A stretch of 64,000 nt of DNA from Theristus sp. LFF4_11 (GCA_030248135.1 JASANC010002162.1:31231-95230); one strand, 5' to 3'. Shown: positions 20,490-50,006, numbered from the stretch's first letter. Program-made: numbers and translations. Notes: generated from the sequence alone by a model not told the origin.

Positions 20490-23400
20490 TCACGATGCGC
20501 AACGGTGGTGCCTGAGGAATCGGTTTTCTTTTGTTTAAACCTGTCACTTTTTCCTTGAATACAGAGCACACAACAGAAGAAAGAACGGGATCGAAGTTGC
20601 AAGAAGACATATTCATCCTGTATTCAGCCTGATATTTGCAAGTGAGATGTTTGACTTTATCAACTCAACTGCAAATGATGCATTCTCACTACGCAATTCA
20701 AAATATGATAGAAGTGACAGGTTCCATCCAACAAAGAGTGACCATAAGTTTGTGGTGAAACGGAAAAAAGTTTTTTTGTCACTCATTGTCGACGTATTAT
20801 CAATCGATTTTCTGCTGACGAAAAAATAAATTCGCAACAAACAAGTCCGCTTCTTGTGGACGTTTTTTGTGCACTTACTTACTTTCTCAGTGAGTAAGAC
20901 ATATTTGTACTGGTATTTGAATCTTTGTTACTAAAATCCAAAACTCCAACAAAACAAAACGTTTTCTTTTGGTTTACTCGCCTTGATATGAGAGCGGCAG
21001 TAGCTCCTCAAGTAGCGTGTCAAGCTGAGCCAGGCCGAATATGGCGACCATGTTCAAATCTTCCAACAGACCTTGCGCGATTGCCTGAAAACAAGTTGGC
21101 CTTTACAAACACCGTCTTGCGTTCTCTGTAAGCAGCTTGAAATACCAGAAAAAACGCTAATTTTGTTATTTTGGTCCTGAGACTCAATGCGTGCATAGAT
21201 GTGGGTGAACCGTTTCATGCAAGACGCGGGAATTCAAAATTCGCAAAGTGATCCGAATCCCCTAAATAGGGCCCAGTCACTTAGACGGTTTCGAATTGCC
21301 GCATAAGATTGAAAATAGTTTCCACGTCTGACTGAACACGGATTCAGTCGCAGAGCCTAAAAAATTTTAACATTGGACAGAACACGAATGGAATGCGCAC
21401 TTGCAACGACGGCAAAATCAACAGCAAATTCGCGATTCTGCTCGCAACCGATCGATATCGATGCACATTCATCGCAGACCTGCGCTCAACGTGTCGCTCC
21501 AAGGCGCTCAGGATCGCTTGGCGATGGACATCCGCTTGCTCGGAAGCACTCAGACCGCTGGCCGCTAGAAAATTTCGAAGAATGGAGATTTACTGAGAAA
21601 AACGGCGCAAAAATCGGCGACCGCGTGAGGTTTAAAGATAAGGGATTTAGTCCTGTTGCCAACCAGCAGCGTACTGTGCAAATCTCTCGACCACCGGTGT
21701 TAATCTAACCTGACTGGCAGGATTTTGTTGCATCAATTCAACAATGATATGAAATTAAAAAAAAACAGCATCAAACAAGTCTGACTTGGATTGAACAGGG
21801 TGACGCCCTTCAATGCGGCGAATTCTTTGTGCTCGATGTTCAGCTGTTTCATGGGCGCCAGCAGCTCGTCGAGAATGCGTTTGGTGACGTTGCTGAAAGC
21901 GCCGAAACACTGTGAATGCAACATGAAACCAAATTAGGGATGCTGAATACAAGGGAAATGCAGAGCTCTGTTTGTTCAGGTGGACTAATACAGCAATGGA
22001 CGCGCAATAGATACCAGCCTGTGTCGCGGCTTTGTGTGTAAAATTCGATTGAATCTAATCAGTAAGGTTCTGGTGATGGTAAAAATAAGCTAACAATTGG
22101 TTGACTGAATTGTTTGGTCAACAAAACTATGTTGACTGTTTGTTGTGTAATTTTTAAGGACAAAAAAGGATTGCGCTTGCTTCGCATCGTGCACGTCGCG
22201 GGCGTCACGCTGCAGCACCATCTCGTTCGTTAACAGCACCATGTCGCTCAACTGACGAACATGCGATCGATACGCACAACAGATCAACAAATGCTGCGCA
22301 GAGTAGTTGCGCAGTAGACAGATCTGGGAATAATAATGAGAACAATAGATCGGCATATTATCGGTTAAACACTGACACGGGTGTATATAGCGTCAACGTT
22401 CTAAGCAACTTGCTTGTTTTTTCTCATTCTCACTACAATCTAACTCTATATCCAACCAGCTGATTGGTTGATGCATGCATTCTGTGCATGAATTGCTGTG
22501 GAGGCGGCGGAGTTTGGCTTGCATAGAATCCATGCATCACGTGACTACCAATCAGGTATGACCTATTTTTTTAAACGTGTCCCACTGAAATGACGTCATG
22601 TGCCGCCAAACATGCGCTTGCCGTTCACAGCAAACCAGACTTTCTGTTTAGCCGATTTCTTCCCGTAAACAAATGGCGAATGTCGAATCAGTTACACCAA
22701 ACTGACATTTTAGTGCTTGTATTTTGACAAACGGCGTTTTTAAAGCAAATTACGTCATTTTAGTCCGGACACGTTTAAATAAATCCACAATAGTTGGATA
22801 TGTTTCAGTGTTTTACTGTAGAAGCAAACACTTGCGCAGCAAAACGCCAGATATTAGTGCCATCGTCGAGCGTTTCAAGTGGAGTGTCGTTGCATGAAAC
22901 GCGTTTTGTGAAGCGGTTTATACGCGTGAAATGAATTGTACACCTGATCGCGTATGTTGAACTGCGTGAACTGCGGTATCGCCTTCACCCAATCGACCAT
23001 GAGCAGCAGCTGTCTGCGCATGCTGTCGTGCACGTCATCAAACAACGCCACACGTAGACCATTGGCCACCTGTGCAACAACCGGGCACCGTTCGGTTCGG
23101 AGTACGGCAATCGCAGTGCCAGTCAAACTACACGCACCTGTCTTCTCGGGCGATCATCCTGCACTCGTTGTTGTTGTTGCACCATTTTCGACCAATCACT
23201 TGCCAGCACTTCTGCGTACACCAACAAATGCAGCCAGTCTCCATCCGCCGTTGCAGCCTGCAATGTACGTGTATTGTAATTGGTGTTCCATGCTTCTGCA
23301 TTTCACATTCTGATAGCTTTTGTTGCGGCTGCCTACAATGAGAAAACAACTCAACAATTATACTCAGCGGCTGACTCAAGCCAGTATTACTCAGCAAATA

Positions 23401-24325
23401 AATTTGGCGAGCCAAAAGTCACTCAACATTTTGTTGAATTTGTTATTCTCGGTGAACTTTTTATCGTTGACTAACGTTGTGTTGCTGCAGCGTCGTCGTC
23501 GCCGCCGTCGTTGGGTCCGGTGTTGTTGGTGTTGGACCGTGCCAATTGTTGCCCATCTCACTGAAACTTGTCTGCAACGACTCGATTGGTGTCTCTGCTT
23601 CATTTGCGTTTCGTTCATTGGCATTAGCAATCACCGTCATTTCAAAACTGTTGCTGTTGTTGATGTTGGTTGGCAACGAATGATACGTGTCTGGCGCTGC
23701 AGCGTTTGGGTATAACGAATGTTGTTGTTGCTGATCGCTGCTGGTGACGGCGATTGGCACACCGTGCTGATAGCTGCTGCTGATTTGCTGCTGATTCGTG
23801 CATGATGTTGTTGAGTTTGCAGGCTGGCTCGAGTAGATGCGATCACGTTCGTGCTGCACTGCTGGAACGTAGAAAAAATGATTTCGCTATTTCGCTATTG
23901 CGTTTTCTGGCATGAGCAAAGTCGCTTGATCGCAAATCAAAAAATACTGTTTTCAAATTTTGCTTACCATTGGCCTTCATGCCCGCCAGCACGCATTTGC
24001 GGTAGCGACACGCACGACACGAGTTTCGCATGTCTGAAGTGTGTCCGAGTCCGAGTTCAACACAATGAAATAAATCAACGAAATTTTGTGGAAAAGATAT
24101 GCACATGGAATAATTTTCTTGCTTTTTTAAAAAACAAAAATCGCACCCGTTCACCTTTGTCGATGCGACAACTGTCGGTGAAGCGGCATGTGTAGCTGCG
24201 CTGTTTTCGTATCGTCCTACGAAAGAAGCCCTTGCAGCCGTCGCACGACTGCGCTCCATAGTGGCGGCCGGTCGCACGATCACCGCAGATGGCGCAGCGC
24301 TGGTCCGTCGCGAACTGGTGAACCT
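20490..24325 (-). CDS. HNF4: HNF4-type nuclear receptor (NR2A), 5' exon missing
   Basis: HNF4 receptors are nuclear zinc-finger transcription factors. Exons in gene order: 24155-24325, 23968-24033, 23476-23861, 23138-23257, 22944-23069, 22195-22323, 21786-21909, 21401-21564 and 20974-21084. The DNA-binding domain reads [16 protein letters not shown] then [15 protein letters not shown] (HNF4 P-box) and [16 protein letters not shown] hinge of about 130 residues, rich in Q, N, S and T, is far longer than usual. The ligand domain has [51 protein letters not shown] and the AF-2 helix LDTLLEELL. The last coding exon can read to TAA 20974, or splice at GA|GTAAAC to an exon at 20511 that adds seven residues (stop 20490). 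Either way the long vertebrate F domain is absent. The N-terminal exon was not found. Confidence 0.93.
21173..21358. mobile_element. MITE family J copy, last major HNF4 intron
   Basis: The edges are GGTCCTGAGACTCAATGCG and the complement of TCAGTCGCAGAGCC. The orientation of the AAGTGATCCGAATCCCC core is opposite to the copy at 9936. It takes up most of the 316-bp intron. Confidence 0.7.
22435..22562. mobile_element. MITE family R copy, HNF4 intron
   Basis: The left part contains CCAACCAGCTGATTGGTTGA and the core contains GGAGGCGGCGGAGTTTGG. The right end is truncated at ACCAATCAGGTATG. Confidence 0.6.
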
Positions 24326-24384
24326 CTAGAAGATATTGTCAACTTGTTAGATTCTATGCGCCTCAGTGGGTTTTAGAAGGGAAA

Positions 24385-24530
24385 CTAGATGCAATCTTTA
24401 TGTGGCAATTCAAAATCGCCAAAGTGACTCGGCCGCATGTTGGAGACTTGGATCACTATGCCAATTTTGAATGCCCGCGTCATGCATGAAACTGTTTAGC
24501 TATCGATGCGCGCATTGAGTGTCGGTACCA
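24385..24530. mobile_element. MITE family J copy, left end lost
   Basis: The core GGCAATTCAAAATCGCC and the right end GCGCGCATTGAGTGTCGG are clear. The GGTTCTG terminus on the left is absent. Confidence 0.6.
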
Positions 24531-25306
24531 AAATAAAAGTTCATTTCATTGAACGGCGTGGATTCTATTCATTGCCGCTGCTGAGCGGCACAGTTCAACG
24601 CCAAAGCCACGAAGCCGCGTTTCAAATGTCATCCAATCGAAACAGTGCGCAGTTTTCATTTCCTGATAAACAGCAATTCATGTTTCATCAAGTGGATAGC
24701 GGTAGTCAAATAGCTGCCGATCGCCATTGGTGCTTTACAAATTTTTTAAAAATTACGTGAATTTTCAAGTAAGCAGAGCCACACAACGAACCGATGAACT
24801 AACCGTTTGCCAGTGTGGCCATTCGTGGGCCAATGGTGTCTGCTTGCGGCCTGTAGCGGTCATCAGCGGTGTCATTCAGTGCCATCTTTCAGAGCACAAT
24901 ATCGTTTGAAATCAGTTGAAAAATCGCGAAAAAGCGGATCATTTTCATCAACAGTGCGCGGTGTGCGGGTGTTTCTTTGGAATTTCGTTTTTACATGGTC
25001 TTTCGGCGTTTTTTTACCTGTTTCCTGATAACGCAGAACCCAGTCGTTTATAGACGTTGAAAAAAGACAACCGAAACTTATATACAATCTTTTGATTATG
25101 TGACAAACCACCGGCCACGCCTTATCGCCCATTCCGATAACAGAATTTACTGTCTCGTGTGTGTTGGAAAATTGAAACAGAGTCCGTTTCAGAAATTGCA
25201 AGTTCTCAATGTAAACCAAAATTCATATGCCACATAGCCTACAGCGCTACCGAATGACTAGCCAAAAAACGCGACAAAACATACGCACTTTCATTGTCAA
25301 ACACCC
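24531..25306. other. Gap that should contain the missing HNF4 5' exon or spacer
   Basis: I could not find a minus-strand exon that would supply the HNF4 N-terminus here. Open frames show no family motif. Confidence 0.3.
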
Positions 25307-25864
25307 ATGGACAACGTAAGTTTGTCACATCTTAAGCAAACAACAAACTCACGTGAATGCAAGATGTTGAAAAACACAATTCGGTACGTTGATGACGTTC
25401 TTTTTATCAATAATCCCGATTTTCTGGGCATGGTAAAAAAGATCTATCCTGCTGAATTAAATTTGGAACTCACAAGTGACGCCATGGCTAAAAAATGTGA
25501 TTTCCTAGACTTCACTATCACAATCAATGACCAATACTTTTCGATTAAACCTTTCGACAAGACGGACACTTTCCCATTCAAGGTTAATAAGCTGGTACAT
25601 GCGGAATCGAACACTCACATAAAATTAGGCGCTTGCGTTTTCCTTGGACAAACCATCCGATTTGGACGCATATGCACGGAATTGGATGATTTCGTGCGTT
25701 CATGTGCGGAACTGGTATCAAAGTTGATTGGCAATGGTTATAAAAGGGAAATGCTCATGCGCAACTTTTTCAGGATTCGATCAAATCATCGGTCGCTGTT
25801 ATTCAAGTTCAGAATCTATGCCGATGATCAGTTCATTGCTTTGCAACAAATGATTTTTTATTGA
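25307..25864 (+). pseudogene. Reverse-transcriptase fragment of a retroelement
   Basis: An intronless frame of 185 aa carries the polymerase motif IRYVDDVLFI near residues 25-34, with the YxDD catalytic pair, followed by FLDFTITIND, IRFGRICTELDDF and KLIGNGYKREML. This pattern resembles the second half of the RT domain of Penelope-like or related animal retroelements. The fingers and first catalytic motif are absent and no nuclease domain follows, so the copy is 5'-truncated and cannot be functional. The family assignment is inference. Confidence 0.7.
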
Positions 25865-27784
25865 TTTGATGTTGAATAAAAAAATGAAAGAGTGTTGAGT
25901 TCGTTAAGCTTTATGTTTATTACAATCCAGTTTATAAACTGGAGTACCTGCTACGTTATGTGATTTTGTCCCTCTCTTGTTGATGTTGCTCTGTTTTGAA
26001 GGTCGGTTTTGATTCAATGTCGAATTCAGGAAAGTTCAAGATCCCTATTCACCCAAGCAATCGCACACGTGTCGATCCATCGAATCAAGCTGCTGTGTTG
26101 GCGAAAAGGAAAGCGATGTCGCCAACCAACAATCAGGGCCGGGACGCCGCCAAACGGCACAATAACAAAGTTGGTAACAATAAGTAGAACGTTTTTGCTT
26201 TTTTGCTTTTATGTTCCACACTGTTATTGATGTTTTGTTGTATTTTATGTTTATTTTGCCTCTATTAAGAATTTTCAACTAAGCCTTTTTATTGAGTTTT
26301 TGGGCAATGGGCACAACTGAAGAGACCACCATTGCTCGGCGTCTTGTGCTTAGGTCGAAACGCCATGTTTTGTTGGGTTTTTATTTGGTTAGATTGCACA
26401 GTTTTTTTAAAACAATTTCAGTTGTGTAATACAAACATGCTACCCACAAAACTCGTTAAAAATAACACCAGGAGCTACGTTATGCAAAACATTCAAAATA
26501 AACCAACAAAATCTACTGACAATAATTGACTTAGACGTGGTTTGCTACAACTTGCGCGACAAAATTCTGTAAAGTGAGCAAAAAAAACAAAAACATTGCA
26601 ACAATTATTATGGTAATTTTCTCCTACCTATATTTTTTCAAGTAGACCAAAAACAGCATGAAAAACAATATAAGCGCTTGGTTGTCTAAACGTCTACCCG
26701 ATATTTTCATCAGAATTTTCAACAACGAAAGGATAAAAAACCAATAAATCAAGCCAGACTACTTTTTTAAACAGAAAACCGCCAATAACGTAATCGAAAC
26801 CGGTAGCAATCAAAAAAAAGCTAAACACTGAAATGTTTCTGCAAGATGTGAATACGAGAGAACAGTCGCAAAAAACGTGGAACAAAGGAAACAAGATGAG
26901 TGAGAAGAAGATAATAAATATGGTGCAACGCTGGGCTGCTGGCACGCGACGTATTTCAGAACAGAAAAAAAGAAAAAAGGCTGCACCGATTTTATGCGAA
27001 ATATTTTCTCAAACCACAAACAAATGAAATACCATCTCACATTGCCAACCAGCCGCTCACCACCAAGTACTCACAAAGATCTCCGCTCTTTTTTTGAAAT
27101 TATCGTGTTTTTTTTCATCGCGACTAGATTAAAAAATCTACCAATTACCACGCTTACGAACAAACAAAACACATACGAAATCACATGCAGATTGATCAGC
27201 TTGTTATCTGCAATAGAACTTTGAAAAAAAAACGTCAGCACAAAAAGAAAATGATTTAATGGAGAATAAAAAATGGTGAACCACATCATAAATGCCACAA
27301 ACAAAAAAACAACAACTTCCACGGAAACCAGAAAAGAAAACATAAATCACATCCCAAACATGAAGCATTGGCCAGGAATCGAACCCTGTAGAGTGCAGCC
27401 ATAGTTGGGTTCACAAGAAAAAAAAATCTGCTTGTTGTTTGCACGGCCGCACTGACTAAAAATCTATCAGCTGAAAACTGAAGTCAGCACGGTTTCAGGA
27501 AAATGAACAAAAATCAAAATCACCGAAAACTCAGAACTCCTGGTGGAAGAAAAACAAAGAGCGAAATCGAAACGAACACTAAAAAACAGACAAAAACATC
27601 CAACATAACCGCAGTCACGATGCAAGCAGGCACAACAATACAGCTACTACTGGTGCTACTGCGCACGAACAAGACACAGAAAACGGTTAATAAAAAACTT
27701 GGTTGAAGTCTCGACTAAACACATAAATCGCTGAATGACTTTATGCGAACTGATTGTTTGAAGGTGCTGCGATTGCTTGCGTGC
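25865..27784. other. AT-rich spacer downstream of PYG
   Basis: This 1.9-kb stretch shows no convincing gene. A small plus-strand frame at 25996-26187 (KRKAMSPTNNQGRDAAKR) might be part of the adjacent retroelement remnant. The rest is A-rich low complexity. Confidence 0.4.
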
Positions 27785-45133
<17,349 letters not shown>

Positions 45134-45574
45134 TTTTGGTTGCACGTTGAGAAAAATGAGTCAAAGGTAACTGTAATAACCAACGGCCACCAGTAGCGAA
45201 AGCGGGACCTCGGGTGAGGGGGGGGGTGTTTGCCTAATTTTAGAGGGGGGGGGGTCAGGTGCCTTCTCGGTGAGGGGGGAGTGCACGGGCAGCAAATTTT
45301 CCTGAGGGGGGGGTGCACTGGCAGAAAAATTTCGTGAGGGGGGGGGGTGCACGGGATCGCACGGGTAATACCAAATTTTTGCCTTAGAAAAACACAGAAA
45401 TTCTTGTGAAATACAGAATATTTTGTGCAAACAAGCTGCTTGTTTGGTCAGAAACAACAAAATATATGCAGGGACAGACACAAACGTCAAGAAAAATGCA
45501 AAAATTACGGTATTTTTGGAAAAAATTGAGAAGAGTAGATTGACCACCGTGAGGGGGGGGGGTGCGATCCCGTG

Positions 45575-46307
45575 TAGGGTTGTTAAACAAAAATGAAAAT
45601 TTTTTTTTTTAAAAAAAAGTGATTTAAAAAAAACAAAAATGCCGATTTTTTTTTTTTTTTAATTCGAAAAATTTTCCTCTAATATGCTCTGAAAACCTAA
45701 ATTTTGGCAAAATTTTTCGAAAGTTCAACAAAAATTTTCTTTGATTATACCTCGTAAAACCTTTAGCAGTCGATTTTGGGCCGTTTTACCGACTGATTTT
45801 AGGCTACGACAACATCTGCGATGAAGTTTTTGAGCGTCCCAAAGCTTGGCCTACCATTTCCGATGCAGATAAGGTGACGATTCGCCTCGCAGAGCGTCCG
45901 ATTGTGCTCGCTGCTCCGTTTGCCAGCGCTACGTTGTCTGGTTGCTTGCTGCTTCGTGTCGTGTCGTCGCAACACCATCAGAAGAATTGATCGAATTTCA
46001 AGGCGGTATGTTTGTCTTCACTTCAGCATTAGTTTAGCTGGGGACAATTAGTGACGTTTTGGAGGTCAAAACACAAGAAGAGGCATGGTGACGGTTTGGA
46101 AAAGGGGTAATTGAGGTCACCAAAACAAAATCTGCAAAGTTCCGTCATATGGGAGTCATTCGGGAGGCGCTTGCATATCATATGTGGTTCTTCGGACTCC
46201 CTGATTGATTTAGCACAACTTTGATTTTTGAAATTTTTTTTTTAAAAAAAAAATTTTTTTTTTTTAAAAAACAAAAATGACGATTTTTGTTTTTTTTAAC
46301 AACCCTA
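45575..46307 (+). mobile_element. hAT-like MITE family A, complete copy
   Basis: The element runs from TAGGGTTGTTAAACAAAAA to TTTAACAACCCTA, 733 bp, with the perfect duplication ATCCCGTG on both sides (45567-45574, 46308-46315). Confidence 0.92.
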
Positions 46308-46339
46308 ATCCCGTGTTTTCTCGCGGAGGGGGGTGGGGG

Positions 46340-47084
46340 TAGAGATGTAAGGGTCAAAAAAAATTTTTTTTTTAATTTTTTTTTAAAAAAAAAGTAAAAA
46401 AAAATGAGCATTTTTTTTTATTAAAAATTTTTGAAATTTTTTCTTTAATGTGCCCTGAAAATGCCGTTTTTGGCATAATTTTTCGAAAGTTCAACAAAAA
46501 TTTTCTTTGACTTTACCTTGTCACTTAGTCTTCAACGCTGCAGGTGGTATTCTGGATTGATTTATCGACTGTTTTCAGCCTTGGTGAGTGATGATCGACT
46601 CGCGCATTGAAGTACTTGAGCGTCGCAAAGGCTAGTTCAACAAATTCCGATGTCGCTAAGGTGAGATAGAAGCAGAGAACTCACATTTACGCATCGTTTT
46701 TCAGGATCTCGAAAGGTGGAAATTGCACTGTCTGCCACTGCAAGCGTAACTTCGTTGGTTGCTCGTTGCTGTTTCGCCTCGTGTCGTCAGCGTGATCACA
46801 CCGGTTTGTTGTGGAACTTGTTTCCATGTTATTTGAGGTGAATTGAGAGGCAAAACACGAGACGTGATGTCGTCGGTGGGAAAATGGGGTCGCCGAAACC
46901 AAGTCTGAAATTTTCACCCTCCTCCCATATGAGTGGGGGTCATATGGTAAGTCGGTGGCTCCTCAGATGGTGATATTCGGACTCCCTGAAAAATTCTGAA
47001 CAACTTTCATTTAAAAAAAAAAATTTAAAAAAATTTTTTTTTTTTTAAAAAAAAATAGAAAATTTTTTTTTCTTGACATCTCTA
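46340..47084 (+). mobile_element. hAT-like MITE family B, copy 1
   Basis: TAGAGATGTAAGGGTC to TTGACATCTCTA, 745 bp, duplication GGTGGGGG (46332-46339, 47085-47092). A 76-codon frame on the minus strand (46687-46917) begins MKISDLVSATPFSHRRHH and is identical in all four copies. No known transposase motif is visible in it. Confidence 0.92.
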
Positions 47085-47138
47085 GGTGGGGGGAGTCTAG
47101 TATCCGTGTCGAGGTAAAGGGGGGAGGGGGGGTACACG

Positions 47139-47881
47139 TAGAGATGTCAAGAAAAAAAAATTTTCTATTTTTTTTCTTTAAAAAAAAATTTTTAATTTTT
47201 TTTTAAATGAAAGTTGTTCAGAATTTTTCAGGGAGTCCGAATATCACCATCTGAGGAGCCACCGACTTACCATATGACCCCCACTCATATGGGAGGAGGG
47301 TGAAAATTTCAGACTTGGTTTCGGCGACCCCATTTTCCCACCGACGACATCACGTCTCGTGTTTTGCCTCTCAATTCACCTCAAATAACATGGAAACAAG
47401 TTCCACAACAAACCGGTGTGATCATGCTGACGACACGAGGCGAAACAGCAACGAGCAACCAACGAAGTTACGCTTGCAGTGGCAGACAGTGCAATTTCCA
47501 CCTTTCGAGATCCTGAAAAACGATGCGTAAATGTGAGTTCTCTGCTTCTATCTCACCTTAGCGACATCGGAATTTGTTGAACTAGCCTTTGCGACGCTCA
47601 AGTACTTCAATGGGCGAGTCGATCATCACTCACCAAGGCTGAAAACAGTCGATAAATCAATCCAGAATACCACCTGCAGCGTTGAAAACTAAGTGACAAG
47701 GTAAAGTCAAAGAAAATTTTTGTTGAACTTTCGAAAAATTATGCCAAAAACGGCATTTTCAGGGCACATTAATGAAAAAATTTCAAAAATTTTTAAAAAA
47801 AAAAATAAAAAAAATGCTCATTTTTTTTTACTTTGAAAAAAAAATTAAAAAAAAAATTATTTTTTGACCCTTACATCTCTA
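47139..47881 (-). mobile_element. hAT-like MITE family B, copy 2
   Basis: Opposite orientation to copy 1, 743 bp, duplication GGTACACG (47131-47138, 47882-47889). With copy 1 it forms a large inverted repeat of two neighbouring insertions. Confidence 0.92.
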
Positions 47882-47942
47882 GGTACACGGGTATCTGCCC
47901 GTGCACGGGCAGGATTTTCGGCTGAGGGGGGGGGGGTGGACC

Positions 47943-48982
47943 TAGGGTTAGGGGGGAAAAAAATCCGGATTTTTTTTTTAAATTAAAAAAAAAATTTAAA
48001 AAAAAATTTTTTTTACAAGTTAGGTTTGTTCGAAGCGTCTCGTCGAGCTGAGTTCATCTAGACTATTTTCAGAACGATCCGGAAAACTATAAGAGCGAAA
48101 ATCGTGTTTTATTGAAATTATGTCCATTTCATAGAGGGAAAGTTGCATTTTCAACAGTAAAACAGGACAATTTTCGACGTGTACTTGAATATTGAACCGT
48201 TCTTAGTTGTTCCTCTTTAGAAAATTACCAAAATTTGACTGTGTTCAAAAATTCCTGTTTGCTGTAGCTAAGTCGGCAACCCCTGTCGACCCGGTCGCCC
48301 CCCCCCCCCAAGACACTTACTTTCAGGTTCAACCAGCTATGCTATCTGCCACATGGCGAGAGCCCACTCTTCAAATCATCGTATCGAAAACACGTACCAT
48401 GATTTCGCGATCACGTTGCGGGCAACTGACAGACGCAAGTTTAACACGTTAGTTTAGCTCAGCACGCAAGTTTTAACATGTGGCCATGTTATCGGGTATC
48501 TGAAAAACGGTCGTGTGATGTGGTATTAACCAACATCTCCGCTCCAATTGTTTAACAATATATCGCACAACTCCATTGTAGACCTATAACATACGCCAAT
48601 CAACAAAATATCATGTTCATCTCATGGCCTACCGACTGAAAAAACATGTTCTAAGTTGCAAGAAAACGATTTCTGAAACGATATTTCAATTCAGTTATGT
48701 CATTTCAACGCTAAAAATTGACTCTAGAAGTCATCCAAATCGAAAAACATGGAGTACGTCGGTCAAAATGACCAAATAATGACATGTACCTAAGCACACA
48801 AAGAAGTTGGGAAGAAAATTTGGTTTGAACTTTCAAAAAATTATGCCATAAATCGAATTTTCAGAGCAAAGTAGAAGAAAAATTTTTCAAATTTTTTTTT
48901 TAAGTTTGAAAAAAAAAATCCAATTTAAAAAAAAAAACAAAAAAAAATAAAAAAAATTTTTTTTTCAAAGCCCCTAACCCTA
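47943..48982 (+). mobile_element. hAT-like MITE family C, complete copy
   Basis: TAGGGTTAGGGGGGAAAA to AGCCCCTAACCCTA, 1040 bp, duplication GGTGGACC (47935-47942, 48983-48990). It contains the empty site CAACATCTCCGCTCCAATTG at 48531-48550, which is occupied by another element in the second copy of this family. Confidence 0.9.
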
Positions 48983-48990
48983 GGTGGACC

Positions 48991-49739
48991 TAAAGATGTC
49001 AAGAAAAAAAAATTTCTATTTTTTTTCTTTTTAAAAAAAAATTTTTTTTTTAATTTTTTTTTAAATGAAAGTTGTTCAGAATTTTTCAGGGAGTCCGAAT
49101 ATCACCATCTGAGGAGCCACCGACTTACCATATGACCCCCACTCATATGGGAGGAGGGTGAAAATTTCAGACTTGGTTTCGGCGACCCCATTTTCCCACC
49201 GACGACATCACGTCTCGTGTTTTGCCTCTCAATTCACCTCAAATAACATGGAAACAAGTTCCACAACAAACCGGTGTGATCATGCTGACGACACGAGGCG
49301 AAACAGCAACGAGCAACCAACGAAGTTACGCTTGCAGTGGCAGACAGTGCAATTTCCACCTTTCGAGATCCTGAAAAACGATGCGTAAATGTGAGTTCTC
49401 TGCTTCTATCTCACCTTAGCGACATCGGAATTTGTTGAACTAGCCTTTGCGACGCTCAAGTACTTCAATGCGCGAGTCGATCATCACTCACCAAGGCTGA
49501 AAACAGTCGATAAATCAATCCAGAATACCACCTGCAGCGTTGAAGACTAAGTGACAAGGCAAAGTCAAAGAAAATTTTTGTTGAACTTTCGAAAAATTAT
49601 GCCAAAAACGGCATTTTCAGGGCACATTAAAGAAAAAATTTTAAAAATTTTTAATAAAAAAAATAAAAAAAGCTCATTTTTTTTTACTTTTTTAAAAAAA
49701 AAATTAAAAAAAAAAATTTTTTTGACCCTTACATCTCTA
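48991..49739 (-). mobile_element. hAT-like MITE family B, copy 3
   Basis: TAAAGATGTCAAG to CCTTACATCTCTA, 749 bp, flanked by GGTGGACC (48983-48990, 49740-49747). The left flank is also the right flank of the family C element, so both used the same 8-bp target. Confidence 0.9.
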
Positions 49740-49775
49740 GGTGGACCCCCCCGCACTTTCGCTACTGACGGCCAC

Positions 49776-50006
49776 TGAAACCGTGACGGGGATCGTAATG
49801 CATCATTATTAAAACAGGTGCATGTGCAGTGGCGGTGGCCCCTGCCCTTTAACACAGGAAAGAAAAAAATGCAAAAACTAAATTGATCATTTTCACCTTA
49901 TAAAAAAGGCTTGGCTTAGGATTAGGATTAGGTTTAGGATTAGGAACCTACAACGACTCATTGCAAGCAACCACTGATCAGAAATCAAAAAAATCACTTT
50001 TAAGTA
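49776..50006. other. Spacer with degenerate TTAGGA run
   Basis: GGATTAGGATTAGG and related units at about 49916-49945 resemble telomeric-type repeats, but the run is too short to mark a telomere. No gene is visible. Confidence 0.4.

Larger units (their letters stand above)
45191..49767. mobile_element. hAT-like host element H1 swollen by five nested insertions
   Basis: The inverted termini CAGTAGCGAAAGCGGGACC and CAGTAGCGAAAGTGCGG are flanked by a perfect 8-bp duplication, ACGGCCAC (45183-45190, 49768-49775). Removing the five nested elements and their duplications leaves about 527 bp rich in runs of G. There is no transposase. The left end lies 58 bp upstream of the PYG start codon. Confidence 0.88.

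Noticed and set aside
23887..24195. Plus-strand frame opposite the receptor DNA-binding domain
   Set aside because: It is the antisense shadow of HNF4 exons.
49913..49946. TTAGGA-like run as a telomere
   Set aside because: There are only four to five imperfect units, with unique sequence on both sides.
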